A stretch of 60,000 nt of DNA. Source: Membranipora membranacea (lineage: Eukaryota > Bryozoa > Gymnolaemata > Cheilostomatida > Membraniporidae). How positions within the stretch are numbered: the stretch's first letter is position 1; each line of letters begins with the position of its first letter. The notes under the pieces were generated by a model. It worked only from the letters and a program-made list of their open reading frames with translations. It was not told the DNA's origin and made no database searches. Positions 37,201 to 48,964 of the stretch are shown here, in pieces. The stretch spans positions 5,148,001-5,208,000 of the forward strand of contig OU612068.1 in the NCBI GenBank assembly GCA_914767715.1. Reading direction: 5' to 3'. A program made the translations under genes and the position numbers.

Positions 37201-40200
37201 TGAGTTAAAACTTGGGATTTGGGGGTTTTGACTCATACCGAATCTTATGACATCATCAATTTCAATGTCACATGACCCAAAATCCAATATGGCCGCCATA
37301 GACAGTTAATTGCTGCCGATTAGCAGTTCTCATCATGCGATTGAGTTGAGACTTGGGATAAGGGGGTTTTGGCATATACCGAGTCTTATGACATCATCAA
37401 TTATGATGTCACATGACCTCGATATTCAAATCTATTGGTTGTATTCCTTTATATTTGCTTGCAAATATTTTTACCGTTTCTAGTTATTATTATTTTTGCA
37501 ACACTTTTGTAGCTTCTATAAGTCAAGAAATACCAGGCAGAATTGGATGGAACTTTGTCATAAGATAGTTCCATATGTCTAGATGAGAAATTAAGAAATG
37601 AAATTTTAAAATGTTATGTAATACTTGCTAATTACACTAATTAGTGAAGGAGGTTTTGCCTTTTTTAACGTTTTTACCCAATTTCATTCTGCTATATGTC
37701 AAGAACTACTTGGTAGAATTCGATGATATATGGTCACAACATAGTCCCATATGTCAAGATGAGAAATTGCACAACGAAATTTTGAAATGTTATGTAATAT
37801 TTGCTAATTACACTAATTAGTGGAGGCTGTTTTTTTCGATTTTCTTTTGGTGATATCTTGAGAACAAATCATGCGATTGAGTTGAAACTTAAGATACAGA
37901 GGTTATGGCATATACCGAATCTTATGACATCATCAATTTTAATGTCACATGACCCGATATCCAAAATGGCCGCCATAAACAGTGAATTGCTGCCGATTAA
38001 CAGTTCCTATCATGCGATTGAGTTAAAACTTGGGATTTGGGGGTTTTGACTCATACCGAATCTTATGACATCATCAATTTCAATGTCACATGACCCGAAA
38101 TCCAATATGGCCGCCATAGACAGTTAATTGCTGCCGATTAGCAGTTCTCATCATGCGATTGAGTTGAGACTTGGGATAAGGGGGTTTTGGCATATACCGA
38201 GTCTTATGACATCATCAATTATGATGTCACATGACCTCGATATTCAAATCTATCGGTTGTATTCCTTTATATTTGCTTGCAAATATTTTTACCGTTTCTA
38301 GTTATTATTATTATTATTATTCGTCTCGCAACACTTTTCGTAGCTTTTATAAGTCAAGAACTACTGGGCAGAATTTGCTGTAACTTGGTCACAACATAGG
38401 TCCATATGTTTAGATGGGAAATTGCAAAATGAATTTTTAAAATGTTATGTAACACTTGCTAATTACACTAATTAGTGAAGGAGGTTTTGCCTTTTTTAAC
38501 GTTTTTACCCAATTTCATTCCGCTATATGTTAAGAACTAGTTGGCAGAATTCGATGATACATGGTCACAACATAGTCCCATATGCCAAGATGAGAAATTG
38601 CAAAACGAAATTTTGAAATGTTATGTAATATTTGCTAATTACACTAATTAGTGGAGGATGTTTTTTTGATTTTCTTTTGTTGATATCTTGAGAACAAATC
38701 ATGCGATTGAGTTGAAACTCAGGATATAGGGGTTATGGCGTATACCGAATCTTATGACATCGTCAATTTTAAGGTCACATGACCCGAATCCAATATGGCC
38801 ACCATGAACAGGAAGTGGCTGCCGATTAGCAGTTCTTATCATGCGATTGAGTTAAAACTTGGGATTTGGGGGTTACGACATATATTGAATCTTATGACAT
38901 CATCAAATTTCATGTCACATGACCCGATACCCAAAATGGCCGCCATAAACAGGAAGTGGCTGCCGATTGACAGTTCTTTACATGCGATTGAGTTAAAACT
39001 TGGGATTTAGAGGTTATGACATATGCCGAATCTGATGATATAATCAATTTCGATGTCACATTACCCGAAACCCAAAATGGCCGCCATAAACAGGAAGTGG
39101 CTGCCGATTGACAGTTCTTATCATGCGATTGAATTAAAACTAGGGATTTGGAGGTTATGACATATACCGAGTCTTATGACATCATCAATTATGATGTCAC
39201 ATGACCTCGATATTCAAATCTATTGGTTGTATTCCTTTATATTTGCTCGCAAATATGTTTACCGTTTCTAGTTATTATTATTCTTGCAACACTTTTTAGC
39301 CTTCTATAAGTCAAGAACCACCAGGCAGAATTCGATGCAACTTCGTCACAACATAGTTCCATATGTCTAGATGAGAAATTACTAAATGAGTTTTTGAATT
39401 GTTATGTAACACTCGCTTATTAGACTAATTAGTGGAGGACGTTTTGACCTTTATATTGATCATATCTTGAGAACGAATCATGCGATTCAGTTAAAATTTG
39501 GGATATGGGGGTTATGACATGTACCGAATCTAATGACATCATCAATTTTTATGTCACATGACCTGATATACAAAATGGCCGCCATAAACAGTAAACTGCT
39601 GCCGATTGACAGTTCTTATCATGCGATTGACTTAAAACTCGGGATATGGGGGTTTTCACATATACCGAATCTTATGATGTCATCATTTTTGATGTCATGT
39701 GACCCGAATCCAATATGGCCACCATAAACAGGAAGTGGCAGCCGATTAACAGTTCTTATCATACAATTGAGTTAAAACTTGGGATTTGGAGGTTATGACA
39801 TATGCCGAATCTGATGATATAATCAATTTCGATGTCACATGACCCGATACCCAAAATGGCCGCCATAAACAGGGAGTGGCTGCCGATTGACAGTTCTTAT
39901 CATGCAATTGAGTTGAAACTTGGGATAAGGGGGTTTTCACCTATACCGAATCTTATGATGTCATCATTTTTGATGTCATGTAACCCGAATCCAATATGGC
40001 CACCATAAACAGGAAGTGGCTGCCGATTAACAGTTCTTATCATGCGATTGAGTTAAAACTTGGGATTTGGAGGTTATGACATATGCCGAATCTGATGATT
40101 TAATCAATTTTGATGTCACATGACCCGAAATCCAATATGGCCGCCATAGAGAGTTACTTGCTGCCGATTAGCAGTTCTCATCATGCGATTGAGTTGAGAC

Positions 40201-43200
40201 TTGGGATAAGGGGGTTTTGGCATATACCGAGTCTTATGAAATCATCAATTATGATGTCACATTACCTCGATATTCAAATCTATTGGTTGTATTCCTTTAT
40301 ATTTGCTTGCAAATATGTTTACCGTTTCTAGTTAGGAATACAACAAAGTTGTATTCCTTTTACTTTAGTAGGGTTTATTATTATTATTCTTGCAACACTT
40401 TTTAGCCTTCTATAAGTCAAGAACTACCAGACACAATTTGATGAAACTTGTTCATAACATACATTCATGTGTCTAGATGAAAAATTTCAATTTGAATTTT
40501 TGAAGAGTTATGTAATATTCGTTAATTAGACTAATTAGTGGAGGACGTTTTGACCGTTATATTGATCATATCTTGAGAACGAATCATGCGATTGAGTTAA
40601 AACTTGGGATATGGGGGTTATGACATATACCGAATCTTATGACATCATCAATTGTTATGTCACATGACCCGATATACAAAATGGCCGCCATAAACAGTAA
40701 ACTGCTGCCAATTAATAGTTCTTATCATGCGATTGAGTTAAAACTTGGGATTTGGGGGTTTTGACTTATACCGAATCTTATAACATCATCAATTTTCATG
40801 TCACATGACCCGATATCCAAAATGGCCACCATAAACAGTGAATTGCTGCCGATTAACAGTTTCTATCATGCGATTGGGTTAAAACTTGGGATTTGGGGGT
40901 TTTGACTCATACCGAATCTTATGACATCATCAATTTTGATGTCACATGACCCGAAATCCAATATGGCCGCCATAGAGAGTTACTTGCTGCCGATTAGCAG
41001 TTTTCATCATGCGATTGAGTTGAGACTTAAGATAAGGGGGTTTCGGCATATACCGAGTCTTATGACATCATCAATTATGATGTCACCTGACCTCGATATT
41101 CAAATATATTGGTTGTATTCCTTTATATTTGCTTGCAAATATGTTTACCGTTTCTAGTTCATTCTGTATTTATCCTAAAGACTGATTTCCAACTTTGTTG
41201 GAATGTCCAACCTTCAAGCTATACACCATATTATTGTCATTTTTTGCTAGGATTCATAGGCTAAGAGTAATCCAGGTTTTTAAAATGAGTTTTTTCATAT
41301 AGATTTACATGTGACAATTGATAGACGGCTGGTCATCAAAATTAGGAAATGTCCGTGCATTGACCTAAGCCCCATGTAAATCTATATGATAAAACTCATT
41401 TTAAAAGCCTGGATTACTCATAGCCTATGTATCCTAGCAAAAAATGACAATAATATGGTATATAGCTTGAAGATTGGAAATTTCAGAAAAGTTGGAAATC
41501 AGTCTGTAGGATAAATACAGAATGAATTATGAGCTATCAAAGGTGGCTATGTCTGCATGACAAAACTCCACTGTAACTTATATATATTCTGAAATTGGCA
41601 GGTGGCCAGATTGATGAATTTTCCCCCAGTGGATAAAAACCGCAGGCACTATAACAATCATTGAAGTGTCCCCTCTGTTTATCCTCACTCTGTGATATTA
41701 TTATTGAGTTATTGATTTAATTTGTACAATTTTCGGAGGGTAAAATTTTAACCGTTCAATTTCACAACAGTCAAATACAGTTTCTAAGCGACATTTTATT
41801 TTTCCATTCTCTTTCTTTTCAGGGAGACAGATTTGCAAAAGGACTTTTATCCTTAGGGTTCAAACCCGGAGAGGGGTGTATTGCAGTCATAGGATGTCCG
41901 TCCCTGTATGCTGGTATTGGGCTCTATATTGCAGCTGTCTCGCTTGGAGTTGCATTTGCAGTAAGTACAAAAATCAAAATTCAAATCAAACCAACCTTTG
42001 GTTATTATGGCATGGTTCAACCACTTCTAGCCTTCAAGTCTTTGACCCTTAAGCCATATACAAGTAGTGATACAGAAGTGTAGAATTCACTCCATTTAAA
42101 AAGTGTTTGTGTTGGATGGATTAAGCCATAATCCTGATAAAAAGACAGAGATACAATGTCATACTGATCATGGTGGCTTTTGTTGCAGCATCCCTACATA
42201 TTCCATCCACACGAGACAGCGATAGAGGACACATTTTCCCTGATAGACTGCAGTCTGGTTGTCATTGGAGAAGGAAATGATGGTTCAAGCTTCACTGCTC
42301 TCATGAATATGATTGATGGATCCTCTCAGATTGGTTCCATTAAATCTGAAAAGTATGAGTTGAGCAGTCCGAGGATCAGACATGGCCTTTTTGCAGATTT
42401 GATTTAGGCCTATAGCCAAAGATTATTCAGGGATAAATATTTAAAATTACATTTTATCAATCACATCAGACAGTGCTCTGTCATTGTTATTGCAGTGTAT
42501 TTGAGTTTACTCATAAACATACTCGATGCAATGTCAGCAGCTACATTGAGTTTTAAACAGTATTATATTAATTCTGATGCTGCCTTAATGCTCCCTAATG
42601 CTGTCCATTGATGTAAATCAATAATTTTCTGGTTGGTCTTCAAACCTATCTTCTAGCCGATTGATGTGTACTACACATTTTCAGCAAGAACCTCTGCAAC
42701 ACTCCATCTGGTTCCCTTCGACAGAGTTTTTCCTTGTGATCAGTGACAAACATCCCATAATGTCATCAGTGATCTCTTGGATTTTTAAAAGAAACTGACA
42801 CATACGCTTATAGGAAACAAAAGAGGAGTATTTTTTACTCAAATTTTGTCTAGTTGATACCTAGTAGTTCAGATGTATGCTAGCTGTCGGGTTCAATTAA
42901 AATAAAATCATATAAGAGGATAACTCTAAATACAAGATGCAAACCACCAAGTCTGATCACGATCACCAGATCATGTTTGGGGGTCCCGTACTCCTTGGTA
43001 TAATGATAATGTATCACATCATAGATATATTTTTTTATATTACAGACTGCCTTTTGTGGAGCATGTATTTTATGACCATACATACAGGAGCTCATCCCCA
43101 GCTTACGGATTTATGAGAAATCTGGACAAACTCCTTGAGCTGGGAGACTCTATCTCAGACGACCAACTAGCCACTGCTAAATCTCAGGCTAAACCTGATC

Positions 43201-46200
43201 ACCTGTTCGTCTATACATTCTCATCGGTATGTGACCCGCTGATAAATGCCCAATACTGAGTCTTACATCCATGAACTTAAAGAATAGGGTAAACTGAGTG
43301 GAGCTATGAAGAATACCCACATTGTTTTTGGAAATAAAAAGAAATGCGTATCTTACACAAATCATGGGTTTAGACAGTTATGATTTAAAATAAATATACT
43401 ATCTACTTCTAGTAATATTTATGTTAGCTCTTTTTACCGGGAGGGGGATACAAATTGCAAATAGGCCTCCATCAGTTACTCTTTGACACTTGGGGGTTTG
43501 AAACCTGATTTATATCCTTTTTAGTGATTAAAAAATAAATGATTGAAATCCGATGTTTTATCACTCGCCCATCCCGAGGCATGGGCGGCGATTTATTATT
43601 GCCTTATTGGCGAGGCCGCAATATCTGCGCCAATTTGCTCTCTGTTTGCAGGCAGGTCGGAGCACACCTGGGGGACCAACCAATCCCCAGTAGAAGATGG
43701 ACTGCAGTGGGATTCGAACCCACGACCTTCAACACTTGCGTGGCATGCGCCGGACCTTCAACTGTTGAAGTCCGGCGCTCTAACCAACAGAGCCACCTCC
43801 TACTCCTTGATAAGTGCTAGTGATAAGAGCCTTGACAATTTCGGGAAGACTATCTGTAAACCCAGCATTAATTGAGATTAATTCGCATTCGAATCTTAGC
43901 AATTATTATGATGATGATGCCAATTCATGACTGTTTCCCTACATTGTGTGCAAAAATATCTTAATGGAGAGAAGACAACTCTCAGAAAAACCATCTTTTG
44001 TTCTATTTTCAGGGGAGTACAGGTCATCCTAAATGTATAGCCCGAACCCAGAGAAGTGCATCAAATGCTGCTTTGATGCTGCGACCAAAAAATCTCCCAG
44101 TATGTATATTTAAGACCAATTATTGGCCTCAGCCTATCGCATTTATTGCTGACATCATTTCCAGGGTATTGAGATAACCCTCCTTGGTGGTGACAACTCA
44201 CAACACCATCGATAATTCTTGCCAAGAACAGCTTTGGATTTTTTCCCTATGCAATTCTTACATAGCTTTATCATGATCGACTGTCCAACTATATCATGCA
44301 TTTTTTGGTGTGAAATTTTTAAGCAATTACAATATCAATTCAATCTCTGTAACTTTGTAGGCAATTATACAGACTAATGTAAATACAGATGAAATGATTG
44401 GTGTTGGACTCGCCTCTCTCTTCTTGTGTGGTCATTTTAAGAGTAGCGTCATGTCACCTGATATCATAGCTAGTAGATCTGCGGATGATTTCGCTAAACT
44501 TTGTGTTGAGGCTATATTGAGTGAGAAGTAGGTACCATAAATTTCTATAAGCGGCACCGGCCAATATGTACTCACAAGGTCATCTTGCCTGAAAGTAACA
44601 GAGAGTTTTGTAGCTGCTCGTGGAATTCATTCTATTGTTTACCATGTGCTAAATTGCGCTAATTCACCTGCATTTGGAGTCGCTTCCCTAAAATCATTGA
44701 CTATTTACCATTATCACCATGTCTATTAATCATCTCAGTTTCGGAGAAAATATTTTTACTGCAGCACCTTTTAATATATGATACTTGATGTTTCTACCTT
44801 GTTTTGCAATTTCTAGAGTTGGGATCTTGTCAGTCGTTCCTGGAATGCAGCAGATGATTGCGGACTATGCGAAGCGTAACAAGATCAAATTACCCAAGTT
44901 CAAATTTTCCTTGTATGGCGGACAGGTCATCTCTCGTGGATTTAAAGAAAAGCTGATGGAGGTGTTTGGAGCAACGCCTGTGGTACGTTGGTTCCTGGCG
45001 AGGTATTAGGCAAAATATTTGGTCAAATAGAAAATGCTCAAAATGTTAAACTAGAAGTATTGGAGCTAGGTGAATCTCTATTCTAAAATGTAGGAGCAAG
45101 ATATGCCTGAGGGTTCTTGGGTGGGAACAATCAGGCAATGAAGCTTCCCCAATATGACTCAAACCCATGACTCTGGGTGCACCAAACTCCAGCACTGCAT
45201 AGCAAGTTTGCTAGCTGATTGCTCTATCTCACTGGGTATATGTCACTAGCTAGCATGTTATTCACTACTCGGAGTCCTGCACTCACATCCTGTTCCGCTA
45301 ATTTCATTCCATCACTGTCATCCGATTTAGCACAGCGTACATTTGATAGTATTGTTTAGAGCTTGCATGGATCTCTGATAGTGTTCGGCTGTATTTACAG
45401 CTTGTCAGCGTGTCTTTCCATTCAGTCACCTGTCTTTCCAATGTATACACACACAAATGTCGAGAGGCTTCTGCTCGTAGTTGTAGGAATACAATTAAAA
45501 TTTAAGGACGCTAGTAAATAGTTGCAAAACAAACCTTACCAAATGTTTAGCAAATGCTGTTTCGTCTAAAAATTTTAGTGATGATGAACGTTTTTTGCAG
45601 ACCTTATATGGAATGTCTGAGAGTATTTTCATGGCTAATGTGTCATTCAAGGACACAAAAGCACAAGAAGAAAACAGGCTTGATTCAGTCTTGTATCCAG
45701 CTAAGAATTCTGAGGTAGATTGAATAGATGAATCTGAATGATCTTTAATACTATAGCATTGCCAGGACTCGTAATCATTGCGCATTACTTCTTTTCCTTA
45801 GCTGTTTTTAACTAGATTAATTTTTCTTTGAACAATGCTGTCCAACGTAAAATATGGTGGAAATTGGATAATTTCCGAGCATGATGATGATGATGATGAC
45901 GAAAATCTTGCAAACAACTCTAAAAATACACTTAAAGATGCGAATCGTGGATGAGAACGGTCAGGTTGTTGACATTGGTGTAGATGGTGAGATTCAGGTC
46001 AAAAGCCCCACTCTTCTTTGTGGATACAGGAAACAAGATGAGCTCTTCAAAGCAATCATCACAGAGGATGGCTTCCTGAAAACTGGGTATGTCGCACTAA
46101 TACTGTATACTGACTCTCGTGATCGTGACTGAGGGCATGTAGATCACTTATAAACCTGACTACAATTACCACAAACTGGAAGCTGTAAGGGTAATTAAAA

Positions 46201-48964
46201 ATGATGTGCCTGTGCAATTACAATTAATTTCAGTAAAGTTCTAAATAATCAGCATCAGCTCACAAACGAGAACACATCCTCCATGAATCAGTAATAAGCA
46301 TTAGTTAACAGTGACAATAGAAGATAACTCTTACAATCAATTCCAAACACATTGGCTACAGATGGGCACACAGGCGCCAAATGCAGATAGCCAAACAGAT
46401 GGATTTGAGAAAAAATTTTTCTCACATCAGGTCGTGACTTAGTGCTGCGCATGTACTGAGTGCTAATCTGTAGTATTTTCTAACAGAAGATACAACTTCA
46501 GAACGCTGTTCACTATTAGCTGGCTTTAGCACAATTTGCTGTTGATTGATTGGTGGTTGATCGGATTGCCAGTCAGAATTCTCCATGCTTCTATAATATG
46601 TTGTTTATTGTTTGTTGCAGTGATATGGGTGTGATGAGATCAGATGGAGGATTCATAATTGAAGGTAGAGTTGCGGATGTCATGAGATTCAACGTGTTTG
46701 CTAAGATACTTTACCCAACACCAGTAGAGGAGGCACTGAGTTCTCATCCAAGCATCAAAGATATCCAGGTAAGTATATGGTCACCTGCACACTGCCTCAA
46801 GAGAAGTCTGAGAAGCTTGTTCTATCACAAGGAACTTATCTTGCCTTCTTTATATTCCACAGATCCACTCTCTCTTATTTGGCGACCTCAGTATTTTGGG
46901 CACAAAAATGCTAAATGCCTTAAATGTCATACATCCTATCCTATATTTTAGGTTATATCTGGAAATAGAAATGATTGGATGGGTGATGAGGTTACTTTCT
47001 GTTTAATGTGAGTAACTTAGAAAATGTCTATTGATTGGGTACCAACTACCAATAATCGGTTAGATTGTCAGACTACCCATCTAGATTTTTTCCTGAAAAA
47101 AGGAAAAGCAGCTGTTCAACTAGCCTATGTGTTGACTCTGATATGATCGGATAAGATTTGCTATTTCCACCCCCAGCCAATCAGAGCCAACACATTGGCT
47201 ACTGTTAACCTGAACAAAATAAGGTCTTGATTCGGTATATCTGTTGATTAAGAGCTCCCTCACAAACAGCACACTGGAAAACTTTGGATGAATTTCTTAC
47301 AGCTGTAACTCTGAACTTGAACCGTTTACAGGTACAACAGGGAAAAATGGCTTCGACTTGCTGCCCTGCTTTTGTTCTGATATATGGCGTCCTTCTCAAA
47401 TAATCTATATCGGCTAGATAGTAATTATTTGGGACAGCAAGTTTTTCTTGATTGGGTGTCTGATATTCTGTTTACTCACAAACTTTTTCTAGTGAGTAAT
47501 CAAGCAGATTCCCTCTTTTACAGTTTGATGGAAGAGGCTGAAGAGATTCCAGAGGAAGAAATCATTACATATGTCAAGGATTACGGTGTAAGTGTCTAGC
47601 TGAGTTTCATGCTGTCCTTGTGATGTTATTGGAACAAGAAACCGATTGCATATTTTGGGAATGAACACTGCAGTTCTGAGTGTTCTGAGTGAGTGAAAAG
47701 TGGTGAGAACTGAGTTCCCGTAAAAAAATATATAGAGTGGGAGCCTTTAAAACATAGTTCCCACTGGTTTCTGTTGACAAACAGTGTCAAGTTGTCTCTT
47801 TTGACCAGATATCAATCATACTATTACAGACCAATATTTTTCTGCATCATTTGATCTATAAATTGCAATAAATTCTCAAAACAATTTTCAACCCAGAGAG
47901 TAGAGTACCCACAAAGAAAAAAGTCCGCTTAGATCAATGGACACTGTTCCTTATGGGTGTCCTATTAAAACAATTATCTCGTCGGAGATTCATTCTGGGA
48001 ATGAACTACATGCAGCTGGTCGGGAGAGACGAGACAGTGTTTAAGGTTCAATCGCTCATCTACACAAAAATAATAATGGGAAAATGATAGGTCTAAAACT
48101 TTTTAAAATCAAAACCTATGTTACACATATTTACATCAGTTTAATTAGTTTTCTATACCTTATTATTGGCACATCATGGAAAGCATTTTTCGGAATCATG
48201 ATGATGCCATTAAAATTTCCAAAAAAGGCAATTGACTATTCTGTGTGCTTGGTAGGAATCTTCACCATGCATCAGGCTTAGCCACAAAGCACGCGACTAA
48301 TCTGATTTTTAAATGTCTTCTTTACAGCTAACAGAACAGTACAACCCTTGTAGAATTATCTACTTTGATGTGTTTCCACGTACTGCCAACTCTCGGAAGG
48401 TAAGTGCATCTTTGTTATTATATAGATATGCATATTGCACTTTGCCTAGGGCTTTGCTGACTAACCCACATTTTTCTGTGTATGTTTTTAATATTGACTG
48501 CCGCACTTTCGATGGTAGTCCATGATCGTTGATGGTCAATTATGGCCATTCTCCACTCTCTGGATTGGCAGCTTTTACAAATTACTCTCAGTGATGCACC
48601 AATGCCTAGTCTATGCGCTCAGACGGCAGCAAGTGTGTGTTTGTGGCAATTCATTATCGAAGATTATTTCAAAATGACTGTTTGATATTGTGATGCCACA
48701 AATACGCGTTTGCAGCTGTCTGATCACCTTTACTAACAAAAGCCTAAATTTATCTCATACCTCTGAAAGACTAAAAGATCCAAATGTGCCAAGTTACCTT
48801 TGACCATCATCATGTAGGACTTTATCAACTTTATGTAACTTCAGGTCAGTAAGAAGTTTATAAGAGAGCGGGTTGCAGACATGATTAAGAAGGATCCACT
48901 CACAGGAGCCACCCAGACTCTCAGAAATAGAGCAGAGAAGATGGGCGTTGACCTCAGTGCTTAG
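23528..48964 (+). CDS. AMP-binding enzyme (acyl-CoA synthetase/luciferase-like), copy 2, 14 exons, 600 aa, giant intron 1
   Basis: Exons: 23528-23704, 41823-41960, 42189-42352, 43046-43226, 44013-44099, 44361-44527, 44817-44982, 45601-45714, 45938-46086, 46621-46768, 46952-47007, 47524-47587, 48328-48399, 48845-48964. Lengths and phases equal copy 1 exactly, again giving 600 codons. The P-loop FSSGSTGHPKC, LYGMSE, KTGD and GRVADV are kept, and PRTANSRK again replaces the usual catalytic-lysine motif. Differences from copy 1 are scattered substitutions (for example exon 8 reads SESIFMANV against TENICTSHV), no stops or frameshifts. Intron 1 is 18.1 kb against 186 bp in copy 1, because of the 17.9 kb insertion. 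The exon 9 acceptor is TTAAAG where copy 1 has TTATACAG, so it may be weak. Whether it is still expressed cannot be told. Confidence 0.8.
23937..41157. repeat. Head-to-tail array of 17 Helentron/HINE-like units, 0.8-1.3 kb each
   Basis: Every unit ends in GTTGTATTCC (or GTTGTATGAC), hairpin ATATTTGCTTGCAAATAT, then TACCGTTTCTAG followed by TT. CTAG ends at 25085, 26297, 27190, 28163, 29464, 30680, 31790, 32760, 33788, 35051, 35834, 36663, 37483, 38301, 39271, 40331 and 41157. The next unit starts with an optional GGAATACAACAAAGTTGTAT palindrome, a TTA microsatellite, then GCAACACTTTT, a left arm of two related segments of about 190 bp (each ending near CTAATTACACTAATTAG), and then 2-7 monomers of about 141 bp containing AAAATGGCCGCCATAAACAG, ATGCGATTGAG, TGACATCATCAA and GTCACATGACC. 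Arms around a tandem core, a 3' hairpin about 10 bases before CTAG, and insertion next to T match non-autonomous Helentrons (HINE/DINE-1, molluscan 'pearl' elements). No Rep/helicase frame is present. Confidence 0.8.
25175..25210. repeat. (TTA)n microsatellite, one of many at unit starts
   Basis: A run of TTA/ATT triplets between the unit-start palindrome and GCAACACTTTT. The same occurs near 28208, 29572, 30682, 32818, 33836 and 38302, with different lengths. Confidence 0.8.
41158..41526. mobile_element. 370-bp fold-back MITE with arms of about 150 bp
   Basis: The left TTCATTCTGTATTTATCC is exactly mirrored at the right (GGATAAATACAGAATGAA). Inward the arms stay highly similar, through ACTGATTTCCAACTTT, ATTATTGTCATTTTTTGCTA and TCATATAGATTTACATG. 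A unique loop of about 75 bp separates them. It sits directly at the end of the last array unit. No clear target duplication. Confidence 0.8.
43529..43817 (-). mobile_element. tRNA-derived SINE in intron 4 of copy 2
   Basis: On the minus strand, an A box-like TGGCTCTGTTGGTTAGAGC (43778-43797) is followed about 60-70 bases on by a B box GGTTCGAATCCCAC (43708-43721). Between them the anticodon arm is replaced by a long hairpin, GCCGGACTTCAAC / GTTGAAGGTCCGGC. The tail at the left is A/T-rich. Flanked by TAGTGAT (43522-43528 and 43818-43824); copy 1 has only TAGTGACAAGAG there. Plus-strand frames reading GFEPTT / WDSNPRP are the usual by-product of such SINEs. Confidence 0.8.

Larger units (their letters stand above)
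23770..41694. mobile_element. 17.9 kb TIR-bounded insertion in intron 1 of copy 2
   Basis: The left end CACAGAGTAAGGATATACAG and the right end (reverse complement CACAGAGTGAGGATAAACAG) form an inverted repeat of about 80 bp that continues through GTTATAGTGCCTGC and CACTGGGGGAAAAT (about 23770-23850 and 41615-41694). ATATTAT flanks both sides (23763-23769 and 41695-41701). The copy 1 intron has one ATATTAT in the matching context (about 11383-11389), so this is a true insertion into a known empty site. Because neighbouring bases extend the palindrome, the real target duplication could be shorter, 1, 3, 5 or 7 bp. No transposase frame is present. Nearly all of the interior is the tandem array described next. 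Confidence 0.85.

Noticed and set aside
24600-41030. Repeating open frames of 60-90 residues in the array (words like MTSSILMSHDP, KMAAINRKWLP, HAIELKLGIWGF) as a repeat protein gene
   Set aside because: The monomer is about 141 bp, a multiple of three, so frames stay open across monomers by arithmetic. Each is closed by the common TTTTGA in the monomer, there is no shared start or splice pattern, and changes fall equally on all codon positions as far as I can see.
23937-41157. CRISPR-like array
   Set aside because: Regular repeats with differing parts, but monomers are about 141 bp, the DNA is clearly animal, and there are no short unique spacers or cas genes.
43700-43800. Functional tRNA gene
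   Set aside because: A and B boxes are present, but the anticodon arm is a long hairpin, the acceptor stem does not close, and target duplications show a SINE insertion.
43543-43875. Frame with WDSNPRP / GFEPTT as a protein
   Set aside because: A well-known artefact of translating tRNA-derived SINEs; the B box lies in this stretch.
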